Positions 42,200-53,401 of a stretch of 64,000 bases of DNA are shown here, one piece after another. Source of the DNA: Porphyra umbilicalis (lineage: Eukaryota; Rhodophyta; Bangiophyceae; Bangiales; Bangiaceae); the NCBI GenBank assembly GCA_002049455.2, contig KV918761.1:434001-498000 (forward strand). Direction: 5' to 3'. The notes below the pieces were generated by a model that was not told where the DNA came from, ran no database searches, and saw nothing but the letters and a program-made list of their open reading frames with translations. A program made the translations under genes and the position numbers. Every line of letters begins with the position of its first letter. Within the stretch, counting starts at the first letter, position 1.

Positions 42200-45100
42200 T
42201 TACAGCGAGACCCGACCGCCATACACTCGACCCGTGCGGGTTCCCCATGCCATCCGCCCGCCAGGGAGGCAACACACCGAACGGACATCGGGCGGGGCGG
42301 GCAGCCACCGCAGCGTCAGCTGCCGGCAGTCGACGAGCGCGCAGGCACCCGACTCCTCGACAAGCACGGCGGCATCCTCAAACGCGGCGGCTGACCTGCC
42401 GGCCACCGCCGGGCCGTTGACCGCCGCCGCCCCGCCGCTGCCGAGCACCCCACTTGGCCGCCCCGTCTCCGCCGCCGGGCAGGGCCACCACGATGCGCAC
42501 CGTATCCACATCGTACGCTCATCGAAAGTGTGCAAGCAACTGGTGTGCTCCCAGTCCCACACGCTCACCGTTCCAGTGAGCGACGCCGCTACGAGGTACG
42601 GCGCGCACGCACGCGCGCCTCCACCGACGGCCGCTATGCAGGGGAAGGGAATTGGATGTGTGCCGCCCAAGATGCCAGCCGACGCCTGATCCACGCACTT
42701 GACCTGCACGTCGTCGTGCGACCCGATTCCGCGGAAAGAGCCAATAACGGCTGCAAAGCGCGCCGGTGAGCCGCTTTCGCCAGCGTCGAGCACTGCGAGT
42801 TGCCGCACACTGTCGGGAAAGTGGATGACGTCGAGACAGGCGCCGCTGCCCACGTCCCACACCCTGACCGTCTTGTCGCCCGACGCGGAGAGCACGCGTG
42901 CGGCGGCATGGCCATCGGCGCTGCTCACCAAGGCCAAGTCGAAGACGTCGGCCGTATGCCCACTCCATTCCGCCACGCACGTACCGGCCATATCCCAGAC
43001 CTGCAGCTTGTCAAGCGCCGTCATCACCACGTGGGTGGGCACGCCACAGCCCTCGCGGTCGACGGCCACGATGCCTCGGTTCGAATCGTCGCCGCTAGAC
43101 AAGACCGCCACAGGCGACCAGGTGTCAGTGTCCCACACCTGCACGACATCGCGCGACGCAGACATCAACCGCACCGCAGCACCATCGTGCCCGCTGCCAC
43201 TCATCGCCGTCAGAGACCAGATGCTCTCCTTGTGCCGGGCAGACGCCACTTGCGTTGACCGGCCCGCCAGGTTCCACACCCGCACCTTGTCGTGGAGCGC
43301 CGCCGATATCACGAGCGCCGGCTTGCCACGGCTAGGGCCACTGGCCACCGCCAGGCAGGTAACTCGGTAAAGATGGCCCTCCAGCACCAGAACGCACGTC
43401 TTGGCGGCCACATCCCAGACCCGCACGGTCTGGTCCATCGAACCCGATACCACCCGCGGGGGAGCAAACCCGTCGTCGTCCACCACCGACAAGCAGGTGA
43501 TCGGGCCGGTGTGGCCCTCCAAAAGTGCCACGCACGACCAGTCCTTGGTGTCCCAGACCCGCAACGCGTTGCTCTGGGCCACCCATGACGAACACGCCGA
43601 GACGATCCAGATCCGCTCACCGCATGCCCCGCTGCGCACCACGGCTACGTGGTCGACCGACTGCGTGTGGCCCTCCAACACTGCGACGCACGACCAGCTC
43701 TCAGCCTCACTCCATACCCGTAACGTCCCATCCGCGGATCCCGACACCACGTACGCGGGCGTGCCGCTCCCGTCGCCCCCGACCACCACCAAGGACGTCA
43801 CCAGGTCCGCGTGGCCCTCCAACACGGTCACACACTTGCCGTCATTCAGGTCCCACACCCGCACTGTCTTGTCACACGACCCCGAAGCAACGAGCACCCG
43901 ACTCGCACACTCACTATTGTCGACCACCTCCAGGCACGTGACCGGGCCAGTGTGACCCTCCAGCACGGTGACGCTCCCCGCCGACCAGCGATCAGTGTCC
44001 CAGACGCGCACCGTCCCGTCCCGACTACCAGACAGAAGACGCGCGGGCGTGTCGCGTCTACTGGCGCTCACCACGTGCGTGACGCACAACACGACATTGG
44101 TGTGGCCCTCCAACACTGCCACACAGGACCAGCGCTCGGGATCCCACACACGCAGGGCGCAGCCAGACCCAGAGATGACCATTTGAGGAGTGCCGGACGC
44201 GCTGCCGCCAACCACTGCCAAACACTCCACCTCCCCGACGTGGTCCTCCAACTCAGTCAAACCCGCTTCACTCTCTTCGTCCCAGACCTTGAGGATGGTG
44301 GGTACCGCAGAATGACTGAATGCGGTGACAACAAACAGGCCGCCGCTCTCTTTAAAGCCAGCACACAAAAGTTTCCCTTGACCGAAGGCCGGCAGCACGT
44401 GTCGCTCCTGGGGCCCGAGCAGGCGGGACGCGCCAAGCAACTCGACAGACGGGGAGACGAGGTAGGCACGCGCCGACTCGCACAGGTAGGTGAGGGCCGA
44501 CCGGTCAGCCTCCGCGGCGCCTTCCGCCAATAGGGCACCAAACCTGGTGACCACCTCCCACGCCGCCTGCTGCAGCCGCGCGGTCAGACGACGACCCTTG
44601 GTGCCCACGGCGCCTTCCACCACCGTGACAACATCGCCCAGCACGGCCACACCGACCGCGTGGCGGCAGTCGGAACGGTACAAGCCACAGTGGCCACCGG
44701 CCACTTTCACCCGCCAGGCAATGAAGCGCATGTCCAACAGCAGCAGGACGAGCTCGTCGGCGGCGCCGGCGGCCACAAGCAGGTGCGGCAGCGTGCGCTC
44801 CACGTAGCCGTCTCGGGGTAATAGCCACAGCGGCCGCAGTGCCACGCGCGTGCGCCCGAGGGAAACTCCCTCACCGGCCGCCGCAATGCCGTTGACTTCG
44901 CAGTAGCCCTTCACGAGCGACTGGTGGCACGCCGCTTTTCCCGCTGCGTCAGTGGCAAAGACGCCCGCCAGAAAGTCGATCACCAGGTCATGGAGGCTGA
45001 GAGACAGCGTCTCGTCGGGGCCTGAGCCACGCAGCGACACCAACGACCGCGCGTGAAAGACGCTCGCAATCTCCTCCACGGCCGCCCTACTGCCCGGGTT

Positions 45101-47308
45101 CCACAGGGCCGCCAGTGCGGGCCACGGGAGTTGCTCCTTGGAGCGCACGACGCAGAGCGCGCGAAAGCGCTTCGTCCACTGCGACCGGTCGTCGTCGTCC
45201 TCCCCCAGAGCCGCGTAGCTGGCGTGCAGGCAATCCGACAGGCAGCCATACTTAAGGTCGAGGCCAGACGACTGGTGGAGCAGGCCGCCTCGGTGGCTGC
45301 CGACCTTGTCGAGGGCGGCGACCCACCCGCCTTCGTGAGGGCTCCCTCGTGCACGATCGCGAACGATTGAGCCGAACACGGCCAATGCGAGTGGGTGTCC
45401 GTCGCACAACTCCACCGCCCGCCGCACGCGCTCGACGGTCTTGTCCTTGGCGACGACGGCGCCACGCTCGGCGTGCGTGAGGAGCACTCCTTCTGCGTCG
45501 GCGCCGTGCCGCTCGCCGACCTTGACGCAAAGCACATTGCGACCGCGGCCAGATGCATTGATAATGTCCAAACGCCGTGACGACAAGAGCAGTAACGAGC
45601 GCTCAGAGTCGGCTAACGCGCGTGTAAACGGCGCCGCCCGCTCCTTGTGCCACACGTCGTCGACGATGACAAGGCACGCCTTGTCCTTGATGACAGCGCG
45701 GAGCTGCTTGATGGCAAACTCGGTGTCGATCGCCTCCGCCGGCGTGCCCGACAGGATCGTCGTCAGGTGGCACAACTGCGCGCGCACGTCCGTTGGCGTG
45801 ACGTGATGGGACAGCTGCGCCCAGTGCACGCCATCTGGGAAGCGCAACTGGCCGCTGTTCTCCACGGAGACCTTGTGCGCCACGAGCAGGCATGTCAGCG
45901 TCTTGCCGACACCGCCCATTCCGTGCGCGCCCACAACCGCCGAGGCCGTGGCACCCGACCGCATGACCGCGTCGTACAGCCTTGCAGGGGGCAGCGTCGG
46001 GTCACCCCAGTCGTTGAAAATGCTGTCCTCGTCGGGCAGCCGGGGCAGGCCCTGCCAGCCCGCCCGCGACGCCGCCGCGAGTTGCGCCTCTGGGCCGACT
46101 GCCGCCAGGATGTGGCCCGTGTCGACCGCCGTCTGGCGCTGCAGCGCCAACAGCAGCTCCTGCAACAGCCCGTCCGCCTTTTGCCGGCTCTGAGACAGCC
46201 GATCGCCCAAGGCGGAATCGACCTCCACCCCCCGGCACGACGCGCTGCAGGCGAGCCATGCGCGCTGCCGGCGGGATCGCACCAGGTGGTGGAGCTCCCC
46301 CGCCGCCGTCTCAACGTCGGCGAGGAGGCGGCTCAGGAGGTGGTGCAGCTCCGCCGCCCCCACGTCAGCGTCATCGCGGACGTCCTTGAGGGCGACGAGC
46401 AGGCGTCGACACACTCCGTGCAGGCCGTCTACATCTGCCGAAGCCTGCGCGGCCGCCTCGAAAACGCAATGCGCGGCAGCACAGACGCGCGCCGCAAAAC
46501 AGACCGACTGAAGCGCCACGCCGACCATAGGGCCCGCCGCGGCAGCGAGGTTGGCCGCCTCCGTCTGCGTCACGTCGGTCACAAACTCCGCCACCCCCAC
46601 CACGCCCTCTAGTGCGCCGGTGGCCACCAGGTGGCTCGCGCCGCGGGTGAGCGCGTCCATCACAAGGTGACGCCTCGCCGCCGCCGGCTCGCCGAGCGCG
46701 GGGCAGACCCCATCCCCGTCACCGCCGCCGCCGCGCGCCACGCCCACGTGCCGCGTCCAAATCAGCTCCAGTGGGGCCGCACGCATGCGCAGCTGCCGAT
46801 GCCACTCGCCCGCGTCTGTATCAGACGCCGCACAAAACCGCAGCGGGTCCCCCCGGTTTGGGAGATGTACGAGCTCAATCACCCACCGTCCAGCGACGGC
46901 CCGCAGCTCCCCCGTTCGTGATGCGCGAAAAACGCGCACCTCCCAGCAGACCACGCCCGACTCGTCGCGCCGCAGGGGAAAAAAGCAGCAGCCCTTTTCG
47001 GGCTGACTCAAGGGCGGCATGTTCCCAGCGACGGGCGGCGTGCATATGGGGTCCGCCGGCGCCCGTGGCTGGTAGTGCAGTCCGCAGTGCAACCAAACAG
47101 ACACGGCGGTCACCGTCGCCTTGTCGGCGAGGCGCGACACGCACGCCATCACCCCGGCCGGCTTGATCTGCTGCAGGTGCCCCATGCAGGGGCGCATGAG
47201 GGCGGCCCATGCGGCCGTGTCCTCCTCCGTTGGCAGGCCATATTCCTTAACGGCGGACGCGCCGTCGGCCGACGGCACAGACGAGGAGCCCCCTACCGTC
47301 AATGCCAT
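42200..47308 (-). CDS. NLR-like receptor: PH-like, four-helix, NB-ARC, about 14 WD40 repeats
   Basis: Single-exon gene of 1702 residues. The ATG at 47308 (MALTVGGSSSV) has a good context. Upstream codons to 47566 are open but unlikely to be used. Residues about 100-175 resemble a PH domain, ending FCAASDTDAGEWHRQLRMRA. Residues about 260-400 are a helical bundle (QSVCFAARVCAAAHCVFEAA, ELHHLLSRLLADVETAAGEL) like the MLKL/HeLo-type executioner or adaptor bundle. NB-ARC follows, with P-loop GMGGVGKT near residue 460, Walker B LVIVDDVW near 545, LLLLSSRR, and CDGHPLALAVFG in the GLPL position. From about residue 1000 there are about 14 WD40 blades, mostly with VWD ends, enough for two seven-blade propellers. 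Proteins of this plan (APAF1, STAND ATPases) oligomerise after ligand binding and trigger cell death or defence. The ligand is unknown. Confidence 0.9.
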   Translation of the reverse strand: MALTVGGSSSVPSADGASAVKEYGLPTEEDTAAWAALMRPCMGHLQQIKPAGVMACVSRLADKATVTAVSVWLHCGLHYQPRAPADPICTPPVAGNMPPLSQPEKGCCFFPLRRDESGVVCWEVRVFRASRTGELRAVAGRWVIELVHLPNRGDPLRFCAASDTDAGEWHRQLRMRAAPLELIWTRHVGVARGGGGDGDGVCPALGEPAAARRHLVMDALTRGASHLVATGALEGVVGVAEFVTDVTQTEAANLAAAAGPMVGVALQSVCFAARVCAAAHCVFEAAAQASADVDGLHGVCRRLLVALKDVRDDADVGAAELHHLLSRLLADVETAAGELHHLVRSRRQRAWLACSASCRGVEVDSALGDRLSQSRQKADGLLQELLLALQRQTAVDTGHILAAVGPEAQLAAASRAGWQGLPRLPDEDSIFNDWGDPTLPPARLYDAVMRSGATASAVVGAHGMGGVGKTLTCLLVAHKVSVENSGQLRFPDGVHWAQLSHHVTPTDVRAQLCHLTTILSGTPAEAIDTEFAIKQLRAVIKDKACLVIVDDVWHKERAAPFTRALADSERSLLLLSSRRLDIINASGRGRNVLCVKVGERHGADAEGVLLTHAERGAVVAKDKTVERVRRAVELCDGHPLALAVFGSIVRDRARGSPHEGGWVAALDKVGSHRGGLLHQSSGLDLKYGCLSDCLHASYAALGEDDDDRSQWTKRFRALCVVRSKEQLPWPALAALWNPGSRAAVEEIASVFHARSLVSLRGSGPDETLSLSLHDLVIDFLAGVFATDAAGKAACHQSLVKGYCEVNGIAAAGEGVSLGRTRVALRPLWLLPRDGYVERTLPHLLVAAGAADELVLLLLDMRFIAWRVKVAGGHCGLYRSDCRHAVGVAVLGDVVTVVEGAVGTKGRRLTARLQQAAWEVVTRFGALLAEGAAEADRSALTYLCESARAYLVSPSVELLGASRLLGPQERHVLPAFGQGKLLCAGFKESGGLFVVTAFSHSAVPTILKVWDEESEAGLTELEDHVGEVECLAVVGGSASGTPQMVISGSGCALRVWDPERWSCVAVLEGHTNVVLCVTHVVSASRRDTPARLLSGSRDGTVRVWDTDRWSAGSVTVLEGHTGPVTCLEVVDNSECASRVLVASGSCDKTVRVWDLNDGKCVTVLEGHADLVTSLVVVGGDGSGTPAYVVSGSADGTLRVWSEAESWSCVAVLEGHTQSVDHVAVVRSGACGERIWIVSACSSWVAQSNALRVWDTKDWSCVALLEGHTGPITCLSVVDDDGFAPPRVVSGSMDQTVRVWDVAAKTCVLVLEGHLYRVTCLAVASGPSRGKPALVISAALHDKVRVWNLAGRSTQVASARHKESIWSLTAMSGSGHDGAAVRLMSASRDVVQVWDTDTWSPVAVLSSGDDSNRGIVAVDREGCGVPTHVVMTALDKLQVWDMAGTCVAEWSGHTADVFDLALVSSADGHAAARVLSASGDKTVRVWDVGSGACLDVIHFPDSVRQLAVLDAGESGSPARFAAVIGSFRGIGSHDDVQVKCVDQASAGILGGTHPIPFPCIAAVGGGARACAPYLVAASLTGTVSVWDWEHTSCLHTFDERTMWIRCASWWPCPAAETGRPSGVLGSGGAAAVNGPAVAGRSAAAFEDAAVLVEESGACALVDCRQLTLRWLPAPPDVRSVCCLPGGRMAWGTRTGRVYGGRVSL

Positions 47309-50300
47309 GGAGGGCGAGCAGGGGCCAGCGACACAAGAGAGGGTGATCTCGATGAAGGTGAGGTGGAGGGGGGGGAGGGAGAACAAAGCAACAACAGCGG
47401 CGCACGGTGCCAGCTCGCACAACCCAACAGCGGAAGCGCCTGCACCTTTGGTGGCATCCGTCTTGCGGCTCAACAGAGGGAGAAGCCCCCATATTGGGTG
47501 GCAGGGACCCACGTAGCAGCCAGCACCGCCGTCCGGTCGGGGACACGCGTGAAAAAAAACGTACAATGTACAATATTTTTAAAAAAATAGGTCCGCAGCC
47601 CCGCTCTACCTCGTGCCCAGCCAGTGTCCACGAGCCCCGCCCGACCGTACTACGGGGTTGCCAGACACCCCCCCATTTGCCGAGATTTGATGGCCACGGT
47701 GCGGCCCAGTGGGATAACGACCCCCTCAGCGGGCCGCTTGCGACGTTGTTACCTCCAACACGCACAAGCCGCAGTCTGCTGTCATACCCATGGGACACGT
47801 GCCGTGTCGGTGCGCACGGGCGGCGAGCAAAACGCCGGCGCTGCCGCCCACGACAGCCGACCAGAACGCACCGCTGGCGGCGCCCGCCCGGGGTTATCGC
47901 GGCCCCTGGTGGTCGAGGCGCCAGCTCCTGCAGTCAGCCCGCGCACTGCAGCTGTCTGCGGCCTCCTCGTCTTACCACGCACCTGTGGTATTGATATTGA
48001 TGCACGAGGGTGTGACACAGCTGTGTCCCGTCGGAAACCACAAAGAAGACTTCCCGCCGCGGGCGACAACGGACAGGGAGGGGGATGACCTGACGCGTCA
48101 CCGTCGCGCAGATGGGCGTTGCGTCGGTCGCAGCGGCGGCGGTCGGTACGCCGCCTCTCCCGCCCCCCACACCTGCGACGGCCACTCCCCCCCCAGGGTG
48201 GGGCCGTTCACGGCTTGCGCAGGGCTGGGGGGCGCTGACGCTCCTTCCCGCCCCCCCCGCGTGTCGCACAGACGGGTGGCGGCCCAGCGCAGGCGTCAGC
48301 AGCGGCCGAGCGCACGGCTCGGGCAGCGTCGGGGCGCCCCGCCGCTGCCTGCGACGCGTGCTCGACGGGCGAGGCCGTCGCCGCCGCCCGGTCGGCGGCA
48401 ACGACCACCCCGTGCGCCGCCCCGCCGCGTGCGACCGCCCGCACCGGCCGCCGGTGGGGGCCGCGCCAAAGGCGCCGCCGCCGCCGTGTCGGGCCCCGCC
48501 CGCGGGGGGGGCCGACGGCAGGTGCCGCAGCACGACGACCGGGTCGACGCCGACGACGACGCGACGGGGCGGGCGGCGCGCCCCGCGTGCCGCCGCGCGC
48601 GCGTCCCCAGGCGCACAGACCGCGTCGCGCGGCCGCGGCGGCGCCGTGGCCCGCCCGGCGGCGGCGCGCGCGGCTCGACGGCGCACCCGCGGTGGCCGCG
48701 GCGGGCGGCGGGGCCGCCCGAGCCAGCGGCGGCGCCCCGCCGCCGTCTCATGGAGCGCCGCTGGCGGCAGCGCGGTCAACGCCCGGTCGGGACGGGGGCG
48801 GCGCCTCGCCCGTTGCCGTTGGACGTGGCGAGGCCCCTCGGCGGCGGCCGCCGTCGCCCAACCCCCCCCGCACGCCGCCCCTCCGGCGACCGAGCGCCGT
48901 CGATTGCGTGCCGCCGCCGCCAGCGTCTGTTGGTCACGGGCCGAGCGGGGGCGCGGCAGGCACCCGTCCCCGGTGGGTGCGGCCGCGGCGGCGGCGGTGG
49001 CGGTGGCGGCGGCCGCGGCGGCGGCGGTGGCGGTGGCGGGGGGCGGCCCGACCCCCCGCGAACGCGCGCCCCAAGGGCCCGCCGTGTGGCGCCCGAGGCG
49101 CCACCGACGGCCGCCGGCCGAGCAGCGGCGCGCAGGCGGCTGCAGCCCCCCACCCCGCCCTCCTTTCGCCCCCCCCGCCCACGGCCGGCGCGGGCGCGCC
49201 GACGCGCCGAGCGGTGGGCGCGCCCACGGACCGGCGCGTCGCCCGCCGACGCGGACTGAGCACGACCCGCGCCCCGCCGCCGCCCCCCCCCGCCGCCGCC
49301 GCCGCCGCCGCCGCCACGCTGCCCGCGGTCGCCGCCGCCCCGCGCGGCGGCCGCGTCACCGACGCACCGCCGGCGCCACGGGCGGGGCGGTTTGGCGGGC
49401 GGGCACGGGCGGGGGGGGGCGCCGCCCCCCGCCGTCCCCCGCTTCGCCCCGGCCTGCGGCGCGTGGCGCCGCCCGCGCCGCGCGGGGCGGTCGGCGGCGG
49501 GGGCGAAGGGGGGGCACGGCCGCCGCGCCCGCGCGGGCATCCGCCGGCGGCGGGGGGGGGGGGGGGCGGCCGCCGCGCGCGCCCGCGCGGCGCCGGGGGT
49601 GCCGCCCGCGGGCGGCGAGACCGCGACGGCGGCGGGCGGCGGCGCGTGGCGGCGGTGGCGGCGGCGGTCGGGCGCTTTGCACGGGCCGCGCCGGCGCCGC
49701 CCTGCGCCGTGGCTGGGGGTGGGGGGCGGTCGGCCGCCGCCGCCGCGGCCGAGGCCGCCGCCCCCGCCAGCGTCGGCGGGGCGGCGTGGCGTGGTTCGAC
49801 AGATGAGTCGTCAGCCTAAACGGGAGGATATCTTGTTCAGGCTTTAGTTATGGCACTGAGCCTGAACAACCAAACTCCCTTCACAAACGTGAGAGAGTTT
49901 CTGTTGATCCACTTTGTGGATTTTTCGTGCTTATCTCACCGGGTCCCGTGCTGACAGTCGATCGGATAAGTCGGATCCCCGCGGATCGGCGAGACTCTTT
50001 TTGTCTTTTCGCTCTTCTGATGGAGATTTCTGGCGTGACTCGAGGGCTCGTCAGCATGCACAGTCAACCCCCGAGGCACGGACAGGTGAGGGCGACGGAC
50101 GGAGCGACGCGAGAACCGACGTACGGCGGCGGAGCGGGGGGAAAACAGCATAAGGAGACGTCGAGCACACGCGCTGTGCGGCTCCAACCGAGTGTCACCT
50201 GTTCCTCCAGCTCTTCTGACCATCCCCTGGCTGCTTCACAAAGAAAATAGGTCCACGCATTCACGGGTTGTGGATCCAGACCCTCTTTTTGTTACATGCG

Positions 50301-50469
50301 GAACCAGGTTTTCTGATCCGCAGGGACGACGCGGCATCGTCTCCCCCCTCCGCGTCTGTCCGACGTGCCAGTGCCGATTGGGCGGCCGCGGCAGCGGCAG
50401 CGGCGGCAGCGGCGGCAGCGGCGTTGGCGGCGTTGGCGGAGGAGGTGCTGGTCGTCCTCAGCGGCGACG
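47309..50469. other. Intergenic region with a GC desert of spurious ORFs
   Basis: Divergent spacer between the NB-ARC/WD40 gene and the UBE2Q-like gene. An A/T-rich patch (47555-47590) may be a promoter element of the minus-strand gene. From 47.8 to 49.8 kb the sequence is extremely GC-rich with frames of up to 564 codons open on both strands and no domain features. Composition returns to moderate at 49.8-50.3 kb. Confidence 0.6.
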
Positions 50470-51433
50470 ATGGCGACACTGCCGCTGATTGTGGGGGGAA
50501 GGGGTGGCGGGGGGGGCGGCCTGGCGGCCAAGCGACGCCGTCGCTCCGACCCGGGCGGTGCCGAGGCAGACGGCGGTGGGTTTGGCAAGAGGGGCGGCGG
50601 CAGCGGCGGTGGCGGCGGTGGGGGTGGCGGTGGCGGTGGCGGCAGCGGCGGTGGCGGCGGTGAGGGCATTACAGATGGTGGCGACGGTGCCTGTGGCGGC
50701 GGTGGCAGCCAGGCGCCCGCGTCAACAGATGTGGTCGACCTGGTCGAAACAGAGGTCGAGGCTGACTAAGAGGAGGAGCCGCCACCGCCATCTCCTAAAG
50801 AGCAACTCGCCCTCCCCCCGCGCCCCCCCCGAAGCAGAGCCCTCCACGCCCGGACGGTCCCCCACCTTTGCCACGCCCATTGCCACGAGGCGGCTGCTGT
50901 GGGAGCTCGGCTCCCTCGCCACGGCGTGCCCGCCCGAGGGCATCACCCCGACGCCTACCGACGACAACCTCTATATCTGGTCCCTCGCCGTCACCTTTGC
51001 CGACGCGGCGGCGCCGCGGGCGCTCGACGCGGACTTCATCGCGGCGGGCATCCCCCGCGTCGTGCACTCTGAGGTGCGCTTCCCCGGCGAGTACCCGGTC
51101 GTGCCCCCCATTGTGCGCGTCCTCCGCTCCGTCTTTCGCTACCCGTCCACCTTTGTCGACGAGACGGGGGCGCTGTGCATGGAGGTGCTCACGTCGGCCG
51201 GCTGGGAGTCGGCGGTGGAGATGCTCGGCATTGCCGCGTGCGTCAAGGCGACGCTCCTCAGCGTCGACGCGCGGTTGGATGTGCGCCGCAGCCGGAGCGG
51301 GGGGGGGTACAAGGGGGGGGTGCGCGCGGCCATGGCCGCCTTTCGGGGGATGGCCGCCAGCCACGGGCGGCGCGTGCCGGCGGCGCAGGGGGTGGTGGTA
51401 GACGAAGCGGCACTGTTTCCGGACGGCCGTTGA
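50470..51433 (+). CDS. UBE2Q-like ubiquitin-conjugating enzyme (E2)
   Basis: ATG 50470 opens MATLPLIVGG, a glycine-rich N-terminal extension with a basic AKRRRRS cluster and STDVVDLVETEVEAD. This frame stops at 50769. The E2 core is in the next frame, from about 50770 to the stop at 51433. CTGACTAAG just before it looks like a branch point plus acceptor, so a small intron is possible, although a frame change in the G-rich tract could also explain it. The core has FPGEYPVVPPIVRVL (the E2 PP region), then GALCMEVLTSAGWESAVEML. The LCMELLT..GW.SA block with the catalytic Cys (codon 51176) is characteristic of UBE2Q. E2s of this family transfer ubiquitin and have long N-terminal extensions. The gene diverges from the NB-ARC/WD40 gene. 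Confidence 0.8.
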
Positions 51434-52593
51434 CAGCGGGGGGGGGCGTGGGGGCAGGGGGGGGGTGGGAGCAGGCCACGCCCGCAGGGTACCCGGAATT
51501 ATGCGCGCGGTCGCGAAGCACTGATCACAAGCCGGCGCTCTGGTTAACCAGCACGCCTCAAGGTCGATTCAGCGCGGTAAGGCGCATGAGCGTGACTCAT
51601 ATTGGTGCGCACAGAACTAGGCAATGGAACGAGCGTTGGCGCCCCGCATGAACGCATCCTGAAGCATACTTCATCAGCTATTTTATGACACACTTTCAGG
51701 CGGATACGACAAAAGGCTTGAGAGATAAACGTTTTTCCTTGTATCCCACCGTTGTCCTGAACTCCTTTTTGTGGAATAAATGGCCCGCTGATGACGCTGC
51801 AGGCGGTAACTCGACGTGGCTAGGCAACAAAATGCGAGTCATCGGTGCTGCAGGGAAGTCTGGACAATATTTGTGGCCGTTGTTCAACATGGGCGGTGGT
51901 CGTGTGGGGCAGGTTTGGCGCTGTATTTTGGAATTCTTATCTTATGAGGCTTGACGAGTTTGCAAGATGAGACAAACACCTCATGCTCTTTGACGTACTC
52001 TTTCTGATGGTGCTCCCTGCGATCTGCATGCTTCTCTCCTTGGCGCGTAACGCTTGTATCAAACCAAGAACAAATCTCAGGTACGTTCGACCAGGACGGA
52101 GAGCCTTGAACGAATTCGCTCTCTCAGGGGCAGTTCGCATGGATTGGTAGGCTACTTCTGATCCAAGCGGCCCTGGAGGCATCGACCTTTGAATACGTCT
52201 AGCTCCGTTTGGCACTGCACAAAAAAACTGAGAGAAAGTGCGATTCCACGGGATGCCAAATCAGATCAATACGTGTCTTTCATCATAAATTGGTCAGAGC
52301 CAGTTCCGGATCGGCACAGACGAAGAAAACGGCGCGAATCTGGAGAAACAGAGAAACACCCAGATGTATCTCACCGCTACAAGATCCTTTGAGCGCCTAA
52401 TTTTATTTCCTTGAGTACCCATGCCACGGAGACCAGTTCTGCTCACTTCTCATGGTTAAAAAAGTCTGGAACAGCGGTGAAAACCCTTTCCTCATGCGCC
52501 TAAATGAATGGAGTAGGCCTGTGAACATGAGCTCTTCAGGGTTGTCAGCGTTTGGTTTGGTTTACTAAACCTGAACCGAATTCTACCCGATTT
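51434..52593. other. No gene seen
   Basis: Lower-GC intergenic sequence with only short, unrelated frames. The G-rich stretch right after the E2 stop (51438-51470) is the only marked feature. Confidence 0.55.
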
Positions 52594-53200
52594 CCCTGGC
52601 CTTTAGGGCAGGGTGCTCTCAAAGTGTAGTGATGCACACATGTACTTTGATCACGGGACTTGCTCTCCGTCTCAGAGGCGGCAGTCTGCATTCGTGTCCT
52701 CAGGGATCTGCGGGCGTGTCGACGTTGGAAGGGTCGCGGTGACGCTGAAAGCGAATAGAGTTATGTGGCTGAAAAGGACTGTCCCGCCACAAGGGTCACA
52801 GGGCCCGCACGGTGCCTGCCCCCCTACCACCCCCCACCGCCCCGAGTTGGGCGCGTCGACCGCGCGAAGCGATTACGGGGGTTGAACGCGCCCGCGATGA
52901 CCCGCGGGTGATCGTTCCTGCGCGCCGGCTTATGTTGCGGCCCCCGTCGGCCTGCCATCTAGCGGCGCGGTTAGAGGTGCGCTGCGCGGCGGAGTCAAGG
53001 CCCCTCCAGTCGGCGTCGCGCGACGCCGGCGAGCCGCTGCCGCTGCAGTGCCGGCGGCGGCACCCTTTTCCGCGCCCCACGTTTCCCCCGCCACGGCAAC
53101 GTGGTTGTACGTGCCCCCATGCGCGCTCGCGGCTATGGAGTCGGCCGGCGTGCCCGGTGTCGATGCGTCGCCAAGCGCGCCACCTCCCTGAAGGCCAGGG
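52594..53200 (-). mobile_element. MITE-like element, copy 2 (inverted)
   Basis: Reverse-orientation relative of 15382..16062. It starts CCCTGGCCTTTAGGG, ends TGAAGGCCAGGG and shares blocks in the same order. Similarity extends past the right end to about 53223 (CACGCACGTGCCTGGAAT), so the true end of the family may lie about 20 bp further out. No coding capacity. Confidence 0.75.
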
Positions 53201-53401
53201 TATAGCACGCACGTGCCTGGAATCACAAGAACGCGGGATGATTCTGGTAGAGTGTAACATGGCACGTTCTGTATTAATTTTAAATTAAAATTATACGGCC
53301 GAGACTGTGCTGTAGTTCTCGGCTTGCCAGTGCACCTTCCGCCAGACACCGATGTCGTTCTCCGCTGCACGCCGGGTGGCTTGCTCATGCGCGAAACGGG
53401 C

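Noticed and set aside
40557-42689. Several overlapping 320-520-codon ORFs on both strands
   Set aside because: They are low-complexity R/A/P/G translations of extremely GC-rich DNA, open in many frames at once.
47790-49847. ORFs of 250-564 codons in the GC-rich spacer
   Set aside because: Same compositional artefact. No start context, domain or consistent frame.
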